From SMBSF63 sp034003545 (lineage in GTDB: Bacteria; Chloroflexota; Anaerolineae; Anaerolineales; Anaerolineaceae), in contig CAYURM010000009.1 of the NCBI GenBank assembly GCA_964447155.1, forward strand, positions 32,673 to 96,672: a stretch of 64,000 nucleotides of DNA, in the 5' to 3' direction. The position numbers and the translations under genes were made by a program. Shown here one piece after another: positions 26,103-35,002 of this stretch. Below the pieces are notes generated by a model. That model was not told the DNA's origin. It saw only the letters and a list, made by a program, of their open reading frames with translations, and searched no databases. Position 1 is the stretch's first letter. Every line of letters starts with the position of its first letter.

Positions 26103-26924
26103 ATGACCAACTTAAAGCAAAAAGCAGAAGAGCTAAAAGATCGTGCACCTGTGCTCCGTGGACGGATCCTGAAAATGATTAATGCTGCCAGGGCAGGGCA
26201 TCCAGGGGGATCCCTGTCCGCAGTAGACATCATATCTACCATCATGATGGGGTGGGGTAACTTCCACCCCATCATGGAGAGTAAAGACTGGTTCGTTCTC
26301 GGGAAAGGACATGCTGTTCCGGCACTCTACAGCATTCTAGTGGAACTGGGATACCTCCCAGAAGAGGAATTATTAACTTATCGACATTTTGGCTCGCGGT
26401 TGCAAGGACACCCCGACCGCAACAAATTACCTCATATTCAAGTTAATACTGGGCATTTGGGTCAGGGGTTATCAATTGGTGTAGGTCTTGCCCTTGCCGA
26501 AAAAATGTCGCAATCTGGAAAGAAAGTTTATGTCTTGCTGGGTAATGGCGACTTAAATGAGGGGCAAACCTGGGAGGCGATACAATCCGCAGCCAAATTT
26601 GACCTGTCAAATCTCATTGTTTTCATCGATGACAATCGCCTCACACAGCATGGTGTTGCAGAAGATATCATGGATGTTTATCCGCTCAAGCCAAAATTCG
26701 AAGATCATAAATGGTGGGCAATAAATATTGATGGACATAATTTTGAAGAAATTCTGGCCGGTTTACAAACTGCCTCCAACCAGGATCGGCCAGCCGCATT
26801 AATTTGTCAAACAATTAAAGGTAAAGGGGTTTCTTTTATGGAAAATCAACCCGAATGGCACTCCTGTGACCTGCCAGATGATCTTTTGGAAAAAGCATTG
26901 TGCGAATTGGGGGTGGAAAAATGA
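26103..26924 (+). CDS. Transketolase, N-terminal subunit
   Basis: A 273-residue thiamine-diphosphate-binding half enzyme. It shows HPGGSLSAVD (33-42), FVLGKGHAVPALY, NTGHLGQGLSIGVGLA and the ThDP/Mg motif GNGDLNEGQTWEA (147-159) ending in DDN (176-178). The stop overlaps the start of the C-terminal subunit by 4 bp (ATGA), so the two are translated together. Split transketolases occur in archaea and in dedicated sugar pathways (for example apulose-4-phosphate or sulfofructose transketolases). Its place between PTS genes suggests it acts on the PTS product. Confidence 0.93.
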   Translation: MTNLKQKAEELKDRAPVLRGRILKMINAARAGHPGGSLSAVDIISTIMMGWGNFHPIMESKDWFVLGKGHAVPALYSILVELGYLPEEELLTYRHFGSRLQGHPDRNKLPHIQVNTGHLGQGLSIGVGLALAEKMSQSGKKVYVLLGNGDLNEGQTWEAIQSAAKFDLSNLIVFIDDNRLTQHGVAEDIMDVYPLKPKFEDHKWWAINIDGHNFEEILAGLQTASNQDRPAALICQTIKGKGVSFMENQPEWHSCDLPDDLLEKALCELGVEK

Positions 26925-27889
26925 CGCAATATGATTCTACAGGAAACAACCTTGCACCGCGCGAGGTGATTGGTGAAACATTGGTAGAACTTGGGGAAAA
27001 AGATTCGAAACTTCTTGTGATTGATTGCGACCTGGGTCTTTCTACACGCTTGGTCCCCTTTGAAAAACGATTCCCTGAACGGTTCATTCAGTTAGGTTCT
27101 CAAGAACAAAATGCAATTGGAGTTGCCACCGGACTTTCCTATGCCGGATATCATCCCGTATTTGTGTGTTTTACAATGTTCTCCATTGGTCTTCCCTGGA
27201 CACAAATTCGCATGGCGGCTTACTCCAAAGTGCCCTTCACCATTATTGGAACACATCCAGGTTTTGATATTGGCCCAGATGGCGGCACCCATCAAATGAT
27301 GGAAGATCTGGCTTTGGCACGCTCCATCCCGGGACTGGATGTGTTATGCCCGGCGGATTCTGTCGAAGTCAAATCTGCGATGACAAATTACATTGGCTCA
27401 GACCGTCTGGTCTATATCCGTGTAGGGCGCCAGCCTGTGCCGGCATGGCACACAGAGAGCGTTGACTTTGTGGCAGGAAAAGGCGTTTTCTGGAAAGATG
27501 ACGGACGCGATGTTGTATTGATCGCCGATGGCAGCATGAGTTTTAATGCTTTGGAAGCAGCAAAGTTGCTGGATCAGCGGGGATTGAAAACTGCCGTAGT
27601 CAATATCCGCTCGCTCAAGCCTTTGGACGAAGACCTGATCCGCAAACTGGCGATTGAATCGAAACTGCTGGTTAGCGTTGAAAATCATTCCATTTTAGGC
27701 GGACTGGGCGGCGCTATCGCTGAAATTGCAGCAGAAGAAGGCGGACGGCTGTACAGAGTCGGCAGTCCGGATTGCTTTGGTGAATCTGCCAGTGCGGACC
27801 AACTACGCCATAAACACAAAATGGACGTTGAAGGAATACTCGAAAGACTGGAAGCGCCGATCCAGCGTTGGGTAGACAAAAGTATTTAG
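26921..27889 (+). CDS. Transketolase, C-terminal subunit
   Basis: A 322-residue partner of the preceding subunit. The pyrimidine-binding domain has QLGSQEQNAIGVATGLS with the cofactor-activating Glu62, and it is followed by the GTHPGFDIGPDGGTHQMMED loop. The C-terminal domain contains AVVNIRSLKPLDE and ENHSILGGLGGAIAE, which also resembles DXS-type C-terminal domains. Translationally coupled (ATGA) to the N-subunit; the IIA gene follows after 17 bp. Confidence 0.93.
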   Translation: MTQYDSTGNNLAPREVIGETLVELGEKDSKLLVIDCDLGLSTRLVPFEKRFPERFIQLGSQEQNAIGVATGLSYAGYHPVFVCFTMFSIGLPWTQIRMAAYSKVPFTIIGTHPGFDIGPDGGTHQMMEDLALARSIPGLDVLCPADSVEVKSAMTNYIGSDRLVYIRVGRQPVPAWHTESVDFVAGKGVFWKDDGRDVVLIADGSMSFNALEAAKLLDQRGLKTAVVNIRSLKPLDEDLIRKLAIESKLLVSVENHSILGGLGGAIAEIAAEEGGRLYRVGSPDCFGESASADQLRHKHKMDVEGILERLEAPIQRWVDKSI

Positions 27890-27906
27890 AAAGAGATGGG
27901 TTGAAT

Positions 27907-28341
27907 ATGGAACTATTACCTGTGAATCAGATCAGGGTAGATGTAGATGCTCCCGATTGGCAGTCTGCTGTACGCGCCACAGGACAGATACTGGTTGACA
28001 ATGACCTGGCTGAGGAAGGTTACATCGAAGCAATGGTCAACATGGTGGAGGAATTGGGTCCTTATATCGTGATGACACCTGGCATTGCTATTCCACATGC
28101 CAGGCCCGAAGAAGGGGCAAAAGCAGTTGGCTTTGCTGCTGTCAAACTGGCTGCCCCTATCTGTTTTGGTAACGAATTCAACGATCCTGTTTATCTGGTT
28201 TTGGGTTTTTGTTCTCCAAATGCCCAGGCACATGTTGAGCTCTTGGCAAAAATCGCTGAAGCTTTGGAAACTGAAAACCTTTTAGAACGAATAAAATCAG
28301 CAAAAACACCAGTGGAAATTGCAGCTTTGTTCAATGGGTAA
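27907..28341 (+). CDS. PTS EIIA subunit (mannitol/fructose/ascorbate-type)
   Basis: A 144-residue IIA of the PTS_EIIA_2 fold, with phospho-histidine His64 in GIAIPHARPEEGA. It completes the IIC and IIB encoded upstream. Its position after the split transketolase genes, in the same run of closely spaced genes, ties sugar uptake and transketolase into one operon. AAAGAG lies upstream of the ATG. Confidence 0.92.
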   Translation: MELLPVNQIRVDVDAPDWQSAVRATGQILVDNDLAEEGYIEAMVNMVEELGPYIVMTPGIAIPHARPEEGAKAVGFAAVKLAAPICFGNEFNDPVYLVLGFCSPNAQAHVELLAKIAEALETENLLERIKSAKTPVEIAALFNG

Positions 28342-28430
28342 TTGTTAGATTTCCTTCAACAAAGTCTGGAACAGATCAAATTGTTTGGGGGATCCCCCCA
28401 TCATTATTAACCTATTGGATATGCAAATTC

Positions 28431-28466
28431 GTTCTCCTGGGCAGTTTTAGTAACTGCCCAGAGAAC
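28431..28466 (+). terminator. Hairpin between the IIA and transketolase genes
   Basis: GTTCTC-CTGGGCAGTT / AACTGCCCAG-AGAAC pairs with one bulged base around TTAGT. There is no T run, so it is a partial terminator or processing site. A second short palindrome GGGGGGATCCCCCC lies at 28386-28399. Confidence 0.4.
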
Positions 28467-28547
28467 TCTTGCGAGGCGGATAATAGGCAGGTAAGCCTTG
28501 TGCAAATTTATAAGTACTGAATTGACAATGAAGCAAATTGGTTTTGA

Positions 28548-28575
28548 TTGACAAGTGAAAAATTGTTTAGTGCAT
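28548..28575 (+). promoter_or_regulatory. Regulatory motif shared with the deoR promoter
   Basis: TTTGATTGACA, 15 nt, AGTGCAT, matching TTTGATTGACA, 14 nt, AGTGCAT upstream of deoR. A second TTGACA is at 28522. It probably marks a promoter/operator that makes the full-length transketolase part of the DeoR regulon. Confidence 0.5.
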
Positions 28576-28605
28576 GAAAAATAACTACTTAAAAGGATAC
28601 TTAAA

Positions 28606-30603
28606 GTGAATGCTATAGAAAAGAAAGCTGTCAACGCAATACGGTTTTTGGCAGCAGATGCAGTACAGCAGGCAAATTCCGGCCATCCCGGTTTTCCCAT
28701 GGGTGCAGCCGCGATCGCCTATACGATTTTTGCCCGCCATTTGCAATTTAATCCCCAAAATCCCAACTGGGTCAACAGGGATCGATTTATCCTTTCAGGC
28801 GGGCATGGCTCTGCCATGTTATACAGCTTGCACTATTTATTAAGAAGCCTCTCTCTGGAAGATTTGAAGCAATTTCGCCAATGGGGAAGTATTACCCCGG
28901 GACACCCTGAGTTTGGACTAACACCTGGCGTGGAAGCGACTACAGGGCCGCTGGGCCAGGGATTTGCCAACGGAGTTGGTATGGCCATCGCAGAATCACA
29001 TCTGGCAGCCACTTTCAATCAAGCGGATATGGAAGTCATTTCCCATCATACTTACGGTCTTGTAACCGATGGCGATTTAATGGAAGGGATTGCTTCTGAA
29101 GCCGCCTCTCTCGCAGGGCATTTAAAATTGGGAAAGCTGATCTACTGCTACGACGACAACCGTATCACAATCGATGGATCAACAGATCTGAGTTTTACAG
29201 AAGACTGTGCCACACGTTTCATCGCTTATGGGTGGCATGTGCAAAAAGTCGATGACGGTAATGATGTTAAAGCCATTGATCAGGCAATCTGCCAGGCAAA
29301 AGCGGATCCGAGACCCTCGTTGATTATCTGTCGCACCCATATTGGGTATGGATCGCCCAACCTTCAGGATACATCTGCAGTCCATGGTTCTCCCTTAGGC
29401 GATGAAGAGCTTGCTTTGACAAAAGAAAACCTTAACTGGCCTGTAACTCCCCGCTTCTTTGTACCAGATGATGTACGCGACCATTACAATGCCATCGCAG
29501 ATCAAGGCCGTCAATACGAAGAGACATGGAATAGTTTATGGTCAGTTTACCAAAAACAGTATCCTCACGAGGCAGGCGAATTGAATCGACGGTTATCAGG
29601 AAAACTGCCGAATAATTGGGATGATACCCTCTCATCCATAACATGGTCAGGAAATTCCCTGGCTACCCGAAAAGTTTCTGGAATGGCGTTGAATGCACTG
29701 AGCCATTCCATGGGCGAGCTTTTCGGTGGTTCTGCGGATTTAACATCCTCAAATGGAGCCGCTATGCTGGATTACCCTGTTTACCAGAGTGAAAGTCCAT
29801 ATGGTCGGAATTTGCACTTTGGCGTGCGCGAACATGCCATGGCCGCGATCACAAATGGGTTAGCTTATCATGGCGGTATACTGCCATACTGCGCCAGCTA
29901 CCTGGTTTTCACCGACTATCTGAGGCCTGCCCTGCGTATTGCTGCGCTTTCACATCTGCATACGATCTATATCATGACCCATGACAGCATTTTTGTTGGG
30001 CAGGATGGACCTACACATCAACCTATTGAACATTTGATGTCCCTTAGACTGATCCCCAATGTAGTCACGATCCGCCCTGCAGATGCCACTGAAACGTTGG
30101 AAGCTTGGCGGGCGACATTGCTTCACAATGATGGCCCTGTCGTTCTTTCATTGGCCAGACAGGATGTGCCTGTCATAGATCGGCAAAAATATGCTTCAGC
30201 AAATGGCCTGCAGCGGGGGGCGTATATTCTGGCTGACCTGGGCGATAAGGAGCCTGAAATTATCCTAATGGCCTCCGGGTCGGAAGTGCAATTGATCCTG
30301 GAAGCGGGCGAGCAGCTTTCTGACAAAGGCGTGTCTGTGCGTTTGGTTTCGTTCCCTTGCTGGGAACTGTTTGAAAAACAGGATGTCGCTTACCAGCAAT
30401 GTGTACTGCCAGATCACATTAAAATGCGGGTTGCAGTTGAAGCAGGTGTGACCACTGGCTGGGAACGTTGGGTAGGAGCCCAGGGCAAGGTCATTGGCAT
30501 GAATAGTTTTGGTGCTTCCGCACCTCCTGAGGTGCTGGCAGAAAGACTTGGTTTTACCACAAAGCATGTCCTAACTGTTGCGTGCGAACTTCTGGATTTG
30601 TAA
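28606..30603 (+). CDS. Transketolase, full length
   Basis: A 665-residue ThDP enzyme with all three domains: SGHPGFPMGAA (25-35), GATTGPLGQGFANGVGMA-type motif (here EATTGPLGQGFANGVGMA), GDLMEGIASEAASLAGHLKL with the DDN triad, the activating glutamate in FGVREHAM, and the QDGPTHQPIEHL donor-site block. It starts with GTG at 28606, preceded by AAAGGA. It is a second transketolase in the same locus as the split one and is probably controlled by the same regulator. It may complete a two-step ketol transfer cycle with the split enzyme, or simply boost pentose-phosphate flux. Confidence 0.94.
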   Translation: MNAIEKKAVNAIRFLAADAVQQANSGHPGFPMGAAAIAYTIFARHLQFNPQNPNWVNRDRFILSGGHGSAMLYSLHYLLRSLSLEDLKQFRQWGSITPGHPEFGLTPGVEATTGPLGQGFANGVGMAIAESHLAATFNQADMEVISHHTYGLVTDGDLMEGIASEAASLAGHLKLGKLIYCYDDNRITIDGSTDLSFTEDCATRFIAYGWHVQKVDDGNDVKAIDQAICQAKADPRPSLIICRTHIGYGSPNLQDTSAVHGSPLGDEELALTKENLNWPVTPRFFVPDDVRDHYNAIADQGRQYEETWNSLWSVYQKQYPHEAGELNRRLSGKLPNNWDDTLSSITWSGNSLATRKVSGMALNALSHSMGELFGGSADLTSSNGAAMLDYPVYQSESPYGRNLHFGVREHAMAAITNGLAYHGGILPYCASYLVFTDYLRPALRIAALSHLHTIYIMTHDSIFVGQDGPTHQPIEHLMSLRLIPNVVTIRPADATETLEAWRATLLHNDGPVVLSLARQDVPVIDRQKYASANGLQRGAYILADLGDKEPEIILMASGSEVQLILEAGEQLSDKGVSVRLVSFPCWELFEKQDVAYQQCVLPDHIKMRVAVEAGVTTGWERWVGAQGKVIGMNSFGASAPPEVLAERLGFTTKHVLTVACELLDL

Positions 30604-30636
30604 ATTAATATTCACCGGAATAAAATTCATGAAACC

Positions 30637-30675
30637 AAAAACCCTCCTGTGGTACTTACCACGGGAGGGTTTTTC
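30637..30675 (+). terminator. Rho-independent terminator ending the PTS/transketolase island
   Basis: AACCCTCC-tGTGGTACTTACCAC-GGGAGGGTT followed by TTTTC, with A residues on the 5' side, so it may serve both strands. Confidence 0.88.
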
Positions 30676-30732
30676 TTACATGCTGCGCTCTTCGCCCCAA
30701 AAGGGGTCTCATATAAACTCAGGACACATACG

Positions 30733-31824
30733 CTAAAACGCCCGAATCGCCTCCACTACCTGCCTGATCTCGTCATTGGTTAGCTCGGCGCACATCGGCA
30801 GGGAAAGGATTTCGTCGGCCACCCGCTCGGTGAGCGGGAAATCGCCCTGCTTGTAGCCCAGGTCAGCATGCGCTTTCTGCACGTGCACCGGGATGGGGTA
30901 ATGGATGCCGTTCTGAATCTCTTTGGCATTCAACGCCTGCTGCAAGCCATCCCGATCCTTGCTGCGGATGCAGTAGATATGATAGACATGGCGGGCATAG
31001 TCCATTTCCTGCGGCGGAGTGACCGGGGAATCCTTCAGCAGCTCGGTATACAGTGCGGCGTGGGCCCGGCGGGCTTCGGTCCAGTCTTCCAGATGGCGCA
31101 GCTTGACGCGCAGGACAGCGCCCTGAATACCGGTCATGCGGTAGTTGTAGCCCGGCAGGTCATGGTAATACTTTTTCTCCGCGCCCCAGTCGCGCAGCAT
31201 GCGCACTGTCTTCGCATAGTCGGGGTTGTTGGTTGTCACCAGACCGCCCTCACCATAGGCACCCAGGTTCTTGCCAGGGTAGAAGCTGAAACAGCCCAGG
31301 TCGCCGATGCTGCCTGCGCGGCGGCCCTTATACTCGGCGCCATGCGCCTGGGCCGCATCTTCAATCACCAGCAGCTTGTGCTTGCGGGCAAGGGCCATGA
31401 TCGGATCCATGTCAGCCATCTGACCGAAGAGATGCACCGGGCAAATCGCTTTGGTCTTGTCAGTGATAGCAGCCTCAATCCTGGCCGGATCGATGTTGAA
31501 AGACTGTTCGTCCATCTCCACAAAGACCGGCGTGGCGCCGGTATAGCGGATGGCGGCCACCGTGGCGATGAAGGTGTTCGGCACGGTGATCACTTCATCA
31601 CCCGGGCCAATACCTGCCGCCAGAAAGGCCAGATGCAGGGCGCTGGTGCCCGAGTTGACCGCCACACCGTGCGCAGCCTGGCTGTAATTGGCGAACTCTT
31701 CCTCGAATGCCGCCACTTCTTTCCCCAACACGAACTGGGTACTCTCCAGCACGCCCAATACGGCGCTGTCGATCTCTTCCTTGATGCTGTGATACTGGGC
31801 CTTCAAATCAACAAATCGAATCAT
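30733..31824 (-). CDS. DegT/DnrJ/EryC1/StrS aminotransferase (WbpE-like)
   Basis: A PLP-dependent transaminase that aminates a nucleotide keto-sugar, 363 residues. The PLP lysine is Lys185 in FSFYPGKNLGAYGEGG; SGTSALHLA (58-66) and ICPVHLFGQ are family blocks. With the Gfo/Idh/MocA dehydrogenase and hexapeptide acetyltransferase upstream it matches the WbpB-WbpE-WbpD steps that make UDP-2,3-diacetamido-2,3-dideoxy-glucuronate. GGAGG precedes the ATG at 31824; an earlier in-frame start at 31848 has no such site. It is the last gene of that unit. Confidence 0.93.
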   Translation of the reverse strand: MIRFVDLKAQYHSIKEEIDSAVLGVLESTQFVLGKEVAAFEEEFANYSQAAHGVAVNSGTSALHLAFLAAGIGPGDEVITVPNTFIATVAAIRYTGATPVFVEMDEQSFNIDPARIEAAITDKTKAICPVHLFGQMADMDPIMALARKHKLLVIEDAAQAHGAEYKGRRAGSIGDLGCFSFYPGKNLGAYGEGGLVTTNNPDYAKTVRMLRDWGAEKKYYHDLPGYNYRMTGIQGAVLRVKLRHLEDWTEARRAHAALYTELLKDSPVTPPQEMDYARHVYHIYCIRSKDRDGLQQALNAKEIQNGIHYPIPVHVQKAHADLGYKQGDFPLTERVADEILSLPMCAELTNDEIRQVVEAIRAF

Positions 31825-31848
31825 TGGTACTGCCTCCAGATTTTTCAT

Positions 31849-31881
31849 TGTAGGGTGTGGTCGTGCCTTTCGACCGCACCA
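31849..31881 (+). repeat. GTAGGGTGTGGTCG palindrome (copy 5)
   Basis: TGTAGGGTGTGGTCG-tgccttt-CGACCGCACC, a 9-10 bp stem with the family's TGTAGG head, lying between two genes of the sugar operon. Confidence 0.7.
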
Positions 31882-32021
31882 TTTTCGTCTGCCTGACTAA
31901 CAGGGCGCTTCGCAGCCGCGCTACGCGTCGGAAAAGCATACCCTTCGGGCACTTCGTACCCTTTAGATATTATCATCCACGGCTCCGCTCGCAATGACAA
32001 GGCTGAGCAGTTACGAATTTC

Positions 32022-33038
32022 CTAAAGATTGACCGGCTGGCCCCGATTTTTCATCGATTCAGTGGCCGCTTCCAGAATACGCACCACCCGCAAGCCGGAT
32101 TCACCGCTGGCAATGGGCTGCGTGCCATTCTCGATACAATCGACAAAATGATTGGCTTCCACGCGCAGGGCTTCGAGATTTTCGATGCGCGGGGCGCACA
32201 TATCGCCGGAGCGATAGCCGATCAGCATCTGGTAGACCTCATCAATGCGCTCCGGCGAGCGGCTGAGGGAGATGCCCTTGTCATAGATCTTGATCTTCTC
32301 GCTCGGTTCCAGATCATCGTAGACCACCATCTTGTTGCTGCCGCCCACCAGGGTGCGGCGCACCTTGACCGGCGAAAGCCAGTTGACATGGATATGCGAG
32401 ATCATCTGGTTGTCATAGAACAGCGAAAGATAAGCTACGTCTTCCGGGCTGCCGGCAACGTGCGAAATGCCGGTCGCCGAAACGGCCACGGGTTTGCCGG
32501 GATAGATGTATTCGAGGATCGAGAGGTCATGCACGGCCAGGTCCCAGATGACGTTGACATCATGCTGGAAGAGCCCTAGATTGACGCGCACCGAGTCGTA
32601 GTAATAAATATCACCCAACTCGCCGCTTTCGATCAGGTTCTGTATCTTGCGTACCGCGCCGGTGTAGATGAAGGTGTGGTCGACCATGATCACCAGATTG
32701 CGTTTCTTCGCTTCGTCGAGCAGTTCCTGCCCCTGGGCCGAGGTCTCGGTGAAAGGCTTCTCCAGCAGGACGTGCTTGTTCGCCAGCAGGGCGCGTTTGG
32801 CCAGTTCGTAATGCGTGGAGACAGGCGTAACCACCACCACGGCGTCGATATCCGGATCGGCAAAAATCGCATCCGGCTCGGTCATGGTCTCAATGGTTGG
32901 ATAACGTGACTTGACCAGCTTCAGGCGCTCGGGGCGCATGTCGCTGACTGCCTTGACCGTAGCGCCGTCGATCTCCATGAAATTGCGCACCATGTTCGGA
33001 CCCCAATAGCCATATCCAATGATCCCTACGTTAATCAT
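32022..33038 (-). CDS. Gfo/Idh/MocA-family oxidoreductase (WbpB/WlbA-like)
   Basis: An NAD(P)-dependent sugar dehydrogenase of 338 residues: Rossmann motif GIIGYGYWGPN (5-15), the EKP signature 93-95, and a C-terminal GFO domain with the WDLAVHDLSILEY histidine/aspartate motif. In the WbpB pathway it oxidises C3 of UDP-GlcNAcA before amination by the DegT enzyme. It sits 10 bp after the small DMT gene. The substrate assignment is inferred from the neighbours. Confidence 0.92.
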   Translation of the reverse strand: MINVGIIGYGYWGPNMVRNFMEIDGATVKAVSDMRPERLKLVKSRYPTIETMTEPDAIFADPDIDAVVVVTPVSTHYELAKRALLANKHVLLEKPFTETSAQGQELLDEAKKRNLVIMVDHTFIYTGAVRKIQNLIESGELGDIYYYDSVRVNLGLFQHDVNVIWDLAVHDLSILEYIYPGKPVAVSATGISHVAGSPEDVAYLSLFYDNQMISHIHVNWLSPVKVRRTLVGGSNKMVVYDDLEPSEKIKIYDKGISLSRSPERIDEVYQMLIGYRSGDMCAPRIENLEALRVEANHFVDCIENGTQPIASGESGLRVVRILEAATESMKNRGQPVNL

Positions 33039-33047
33039 ATTTTTTCC

Positions 33048-33422
33048 TCATTCCTTCCCCATCAAAAAGATGCCTGCCACAATGATGACTGCCCCCACAG
33101 CCTTGCGCCAGGTGAACGGTTCCTGGAACAATAAAATTGCTCCGATGGTAACAAAAATAAAGGACAGGGCAACCAGCATGGGATAGGCCGTGCTGAGCTG
33201 CAATGTCGAAATGGCGCGAAACCAGACCAGCGCCGAAAGGCCATACAAAACGAAACCAATATCAAACATGGGCTGCTTTGCCAAACGCAACAGACCCGGC
33301 CACAAATCAGATAACTGGCTCGGGAAACCACCCACCAGCAGGAGGCCCTTGCGCAGCAGCAGATTCGCCCCCGACTGCAAAACAGCCGTGAGCAGGATCA
33401 GCCACAGCCCGCCGCTGGTCAT
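33048..33422 (-). CDS. Small EamA-like membrane protein (flippase/SMR-like)
   Basis: A 124-residue, four-helix protein with a single EamA repeat (LQLSTAYPMLVALSFIFVTIG, read as STAYPMLVALSFIF, and LFQEPFTWRKAVGAVIIVAG). This size and pattern match ArnE/ArnF-type or SMR-type half transporters that act as dimers. In a sugar-biosynthesis operon it could move a lipid-linked sugar. Its ATG overlaps the stop of the acetyltransferase gene (ATGA). Confidence 0.85.
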   Translation of the reverse strand: MTSGGLWLILLTAVLQSGANLLLRKGLLLVGGFPSQLSDLWPGLLRLAKQPMFDIGFVLYGLSALVWFRAISTLQLSTAYPMLVALSFIFVTIGAILLFQEPFTWRKAVGAVIIVAGIFLMGKE

Positions 33423-33910
33423 GTACTGGCTTTCCCGTGCGTGCGCACGTCGCCGATCACACGGGCAGGCACACCGGCCACAACGGCAAAGTCCGGCACA
33501 TCTTTGGTCACCACCGCCCCCGCCCCCACCAGAGCGCTCTCGCCGATGGTGACACCAGCGATGATGGTGGCATTGGTGCCGATGGACGCGCGTCGTTTGA
33601 CCAGGGTCTCAACCAGCGTCCAGTCCTCCGGGTTTTGCAGGCTGCCGTCGGGGTTCGTCGAGCGGGGATAAATGTCATTGGTGAACATGACCCCATGCCC
33701 GATAAAGACCTCGTCCTCAATTTTTACGCCTTCACAAATGAAAGAATGTGAGGAGATCTTGCACTGCGCGCCAATCACCGCGCCGCTTTGCACCTCCACA
33801 AAGGTGCCGACCTTGGTCCCAGCGCCAATCTCGCAGCCATACAGATTGACCAGGTCAGGATGGAAAATGCGCACGCCATCGGCGAGCACGACAGAGTCAC
33901 TTACGGGCAT
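33419..33910 (-). CDS. Hexapeptide-repeat N-acetyltransferase (WbpD/WlbB-like)
   Basis: A 163-residue left-handed beta-helix acyltransferase. Hexapeptide turns run from VVLADGVRIF through VEVQSGAVIGAQCKI and IGTNATIIAGVTIGESALVGAGAVVTKDV. The MFTNDIYPRSTNPDG insertion loop with an asparagine-aspartate motif is typical of the enzymes acetylating UDP-3-amino-sugar uronates. GAGG precedes the ATG at 33910. First gene of the acetamido-sugar unit. Confidence 0.92.
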   Translation of the reverse strand: MPVSDSVVLADGVRIFHPDLVNLYGCEIGAGTKVGTFVEVQSGAVIGAQCKISSHSFICEGVKIEDEVFIGHGVMFTNDIYPRSTNPDGSLQNPEDWTLVETLVKRRASIGTNATIIAGVTIGESALVGAGAVVTKDVPDFAVVAGVPARVIGDVRTHGKAST

Positions 33911-34078
33911 AGTTACACCTCTCCCACGGTTGTATTCAGTTGTGAGTTTGTCAGGAAATAATACATAGGCAAGCAATTAACCGCCGTATTGAGATACCTG
34001 GATTATACCAACGAATTGTCATATTGTCATTGTGATGAAATTCACAACTAAGGGGAATCAGGGATTGAGGAAACACTT

Positions 34079-35002
34079 TTAGTAAACGTACCCCGCCTCT
34101 GGCTTTTCTTCACTTAAGAATTTCCACATATCAACAAACAAAAAATGATCAAAGGTTTTTATGTGGTCTTTTAATATATCTTCGGTTTGCATATTCGGAC
34201 GTATATCAAAATAATACACTCCATCCAATGGATTCAATTTGATCGTATACCCCTTAAAATGTCCTGGCAGGAATGTTGCATTGATTCCATATTTGCCATT
34301 CTTTCCTTTTCTTTGTACATCATTCAAGAAAACAGCAAAATGCGGGGTTGAAAGCTCTGTCAATCGATTATACAAAAACTTATCAACAAAAACTTTATCT
34401 AAGCGATCCTTACTTGAAGTCTTGACAGAACCAATTGCCCGCACATTTTCATCCACCTTAATAACAAGATCATGCTGGTAACTCATGTGAAATGCAACTT
34501 CACCGTCTATTTTCACCGGTACTCGGATTACGCCTTGGGAAACATTAACATTCACCTCGGCAATAATCAGTCGGATTAATCGCTCAAACAAATCGCCATT
34601 TATTTTTCGAGCAGTATTGGCTCTGCTAGCGGGTAAAGCATCCAACGCAGCGCCAATACATTGTTGCGCTGTATAGATACTTCTATTCAAAATTTCCCGA
34701 TTTTCGGGCGTATCGTAATCTTGATTTTTTACATTCTGCAGGATTTTACCGAAGCTATCAATACTTTTTTCCATCTCTTCCAACGCATACATCAGATTGG
34801 CATTTATTGGTCGCGTAACGTTAAATGTCCCTTCTGCCTTGTATTGAAAAAAACGATAGTGATTTTCATTTCTGGAAACAATAACAGCTTGAAGATGATC
34901 TTTAATAAATTCGAGATATGCTTTTGCAAAATCGAAATAGCTGCTAACGGTTAAAAATTTATCTTTATTGCATGCGGTATCTACGAGTTTCGTCAAATTC
35001 AT
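34079..35002 (-). CDS. Type II restriction endonuclease (putative)
   Basis: A 307-residue protein partnered with the adjacent methyltransferase. It has no homology I can name, but the middle contains a PD-(D/E)XK-like arrangement: QHDLVIKVDENVRAIGSVKTSSKDR (Asp in HDLV, then S-V-K), with strand predictions on both sides. Its ATG overlaps the methyltransferase stop by 4 bp (ATGA), a common coupling that delays nuclease translation. GC content is clearly lower than in flanking genes, suggesting transfer. Confidence 0.78.
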   Translation of the reverse strand: MNLTKLVDTACNKDKFLTVSSYFDFAKAYLEFIKDHLQAVIVSRNENHYRFFQYKAEGTFNVTRPINANLMYALEEMEKSIDSFGKILQNVKNQDYDTPENREILNRSIYTAQQCIGAALDALPASRANTARKINGDLFERLIRLIIAEVNVNVSQGVIRVPVKIDGEVAFHMSYQHDLVIKVDENVRAIGSVKTSSKDRLDKVFVDKFLYNRLTELSTPHFAVFLNDVQRKGKNGKYGINATFLPGHFKGYTIKLNPLDGVYYFDIRPNMQTEDILKDHIKTFDHFLFVDMWKFLSEEKPEAGYVY

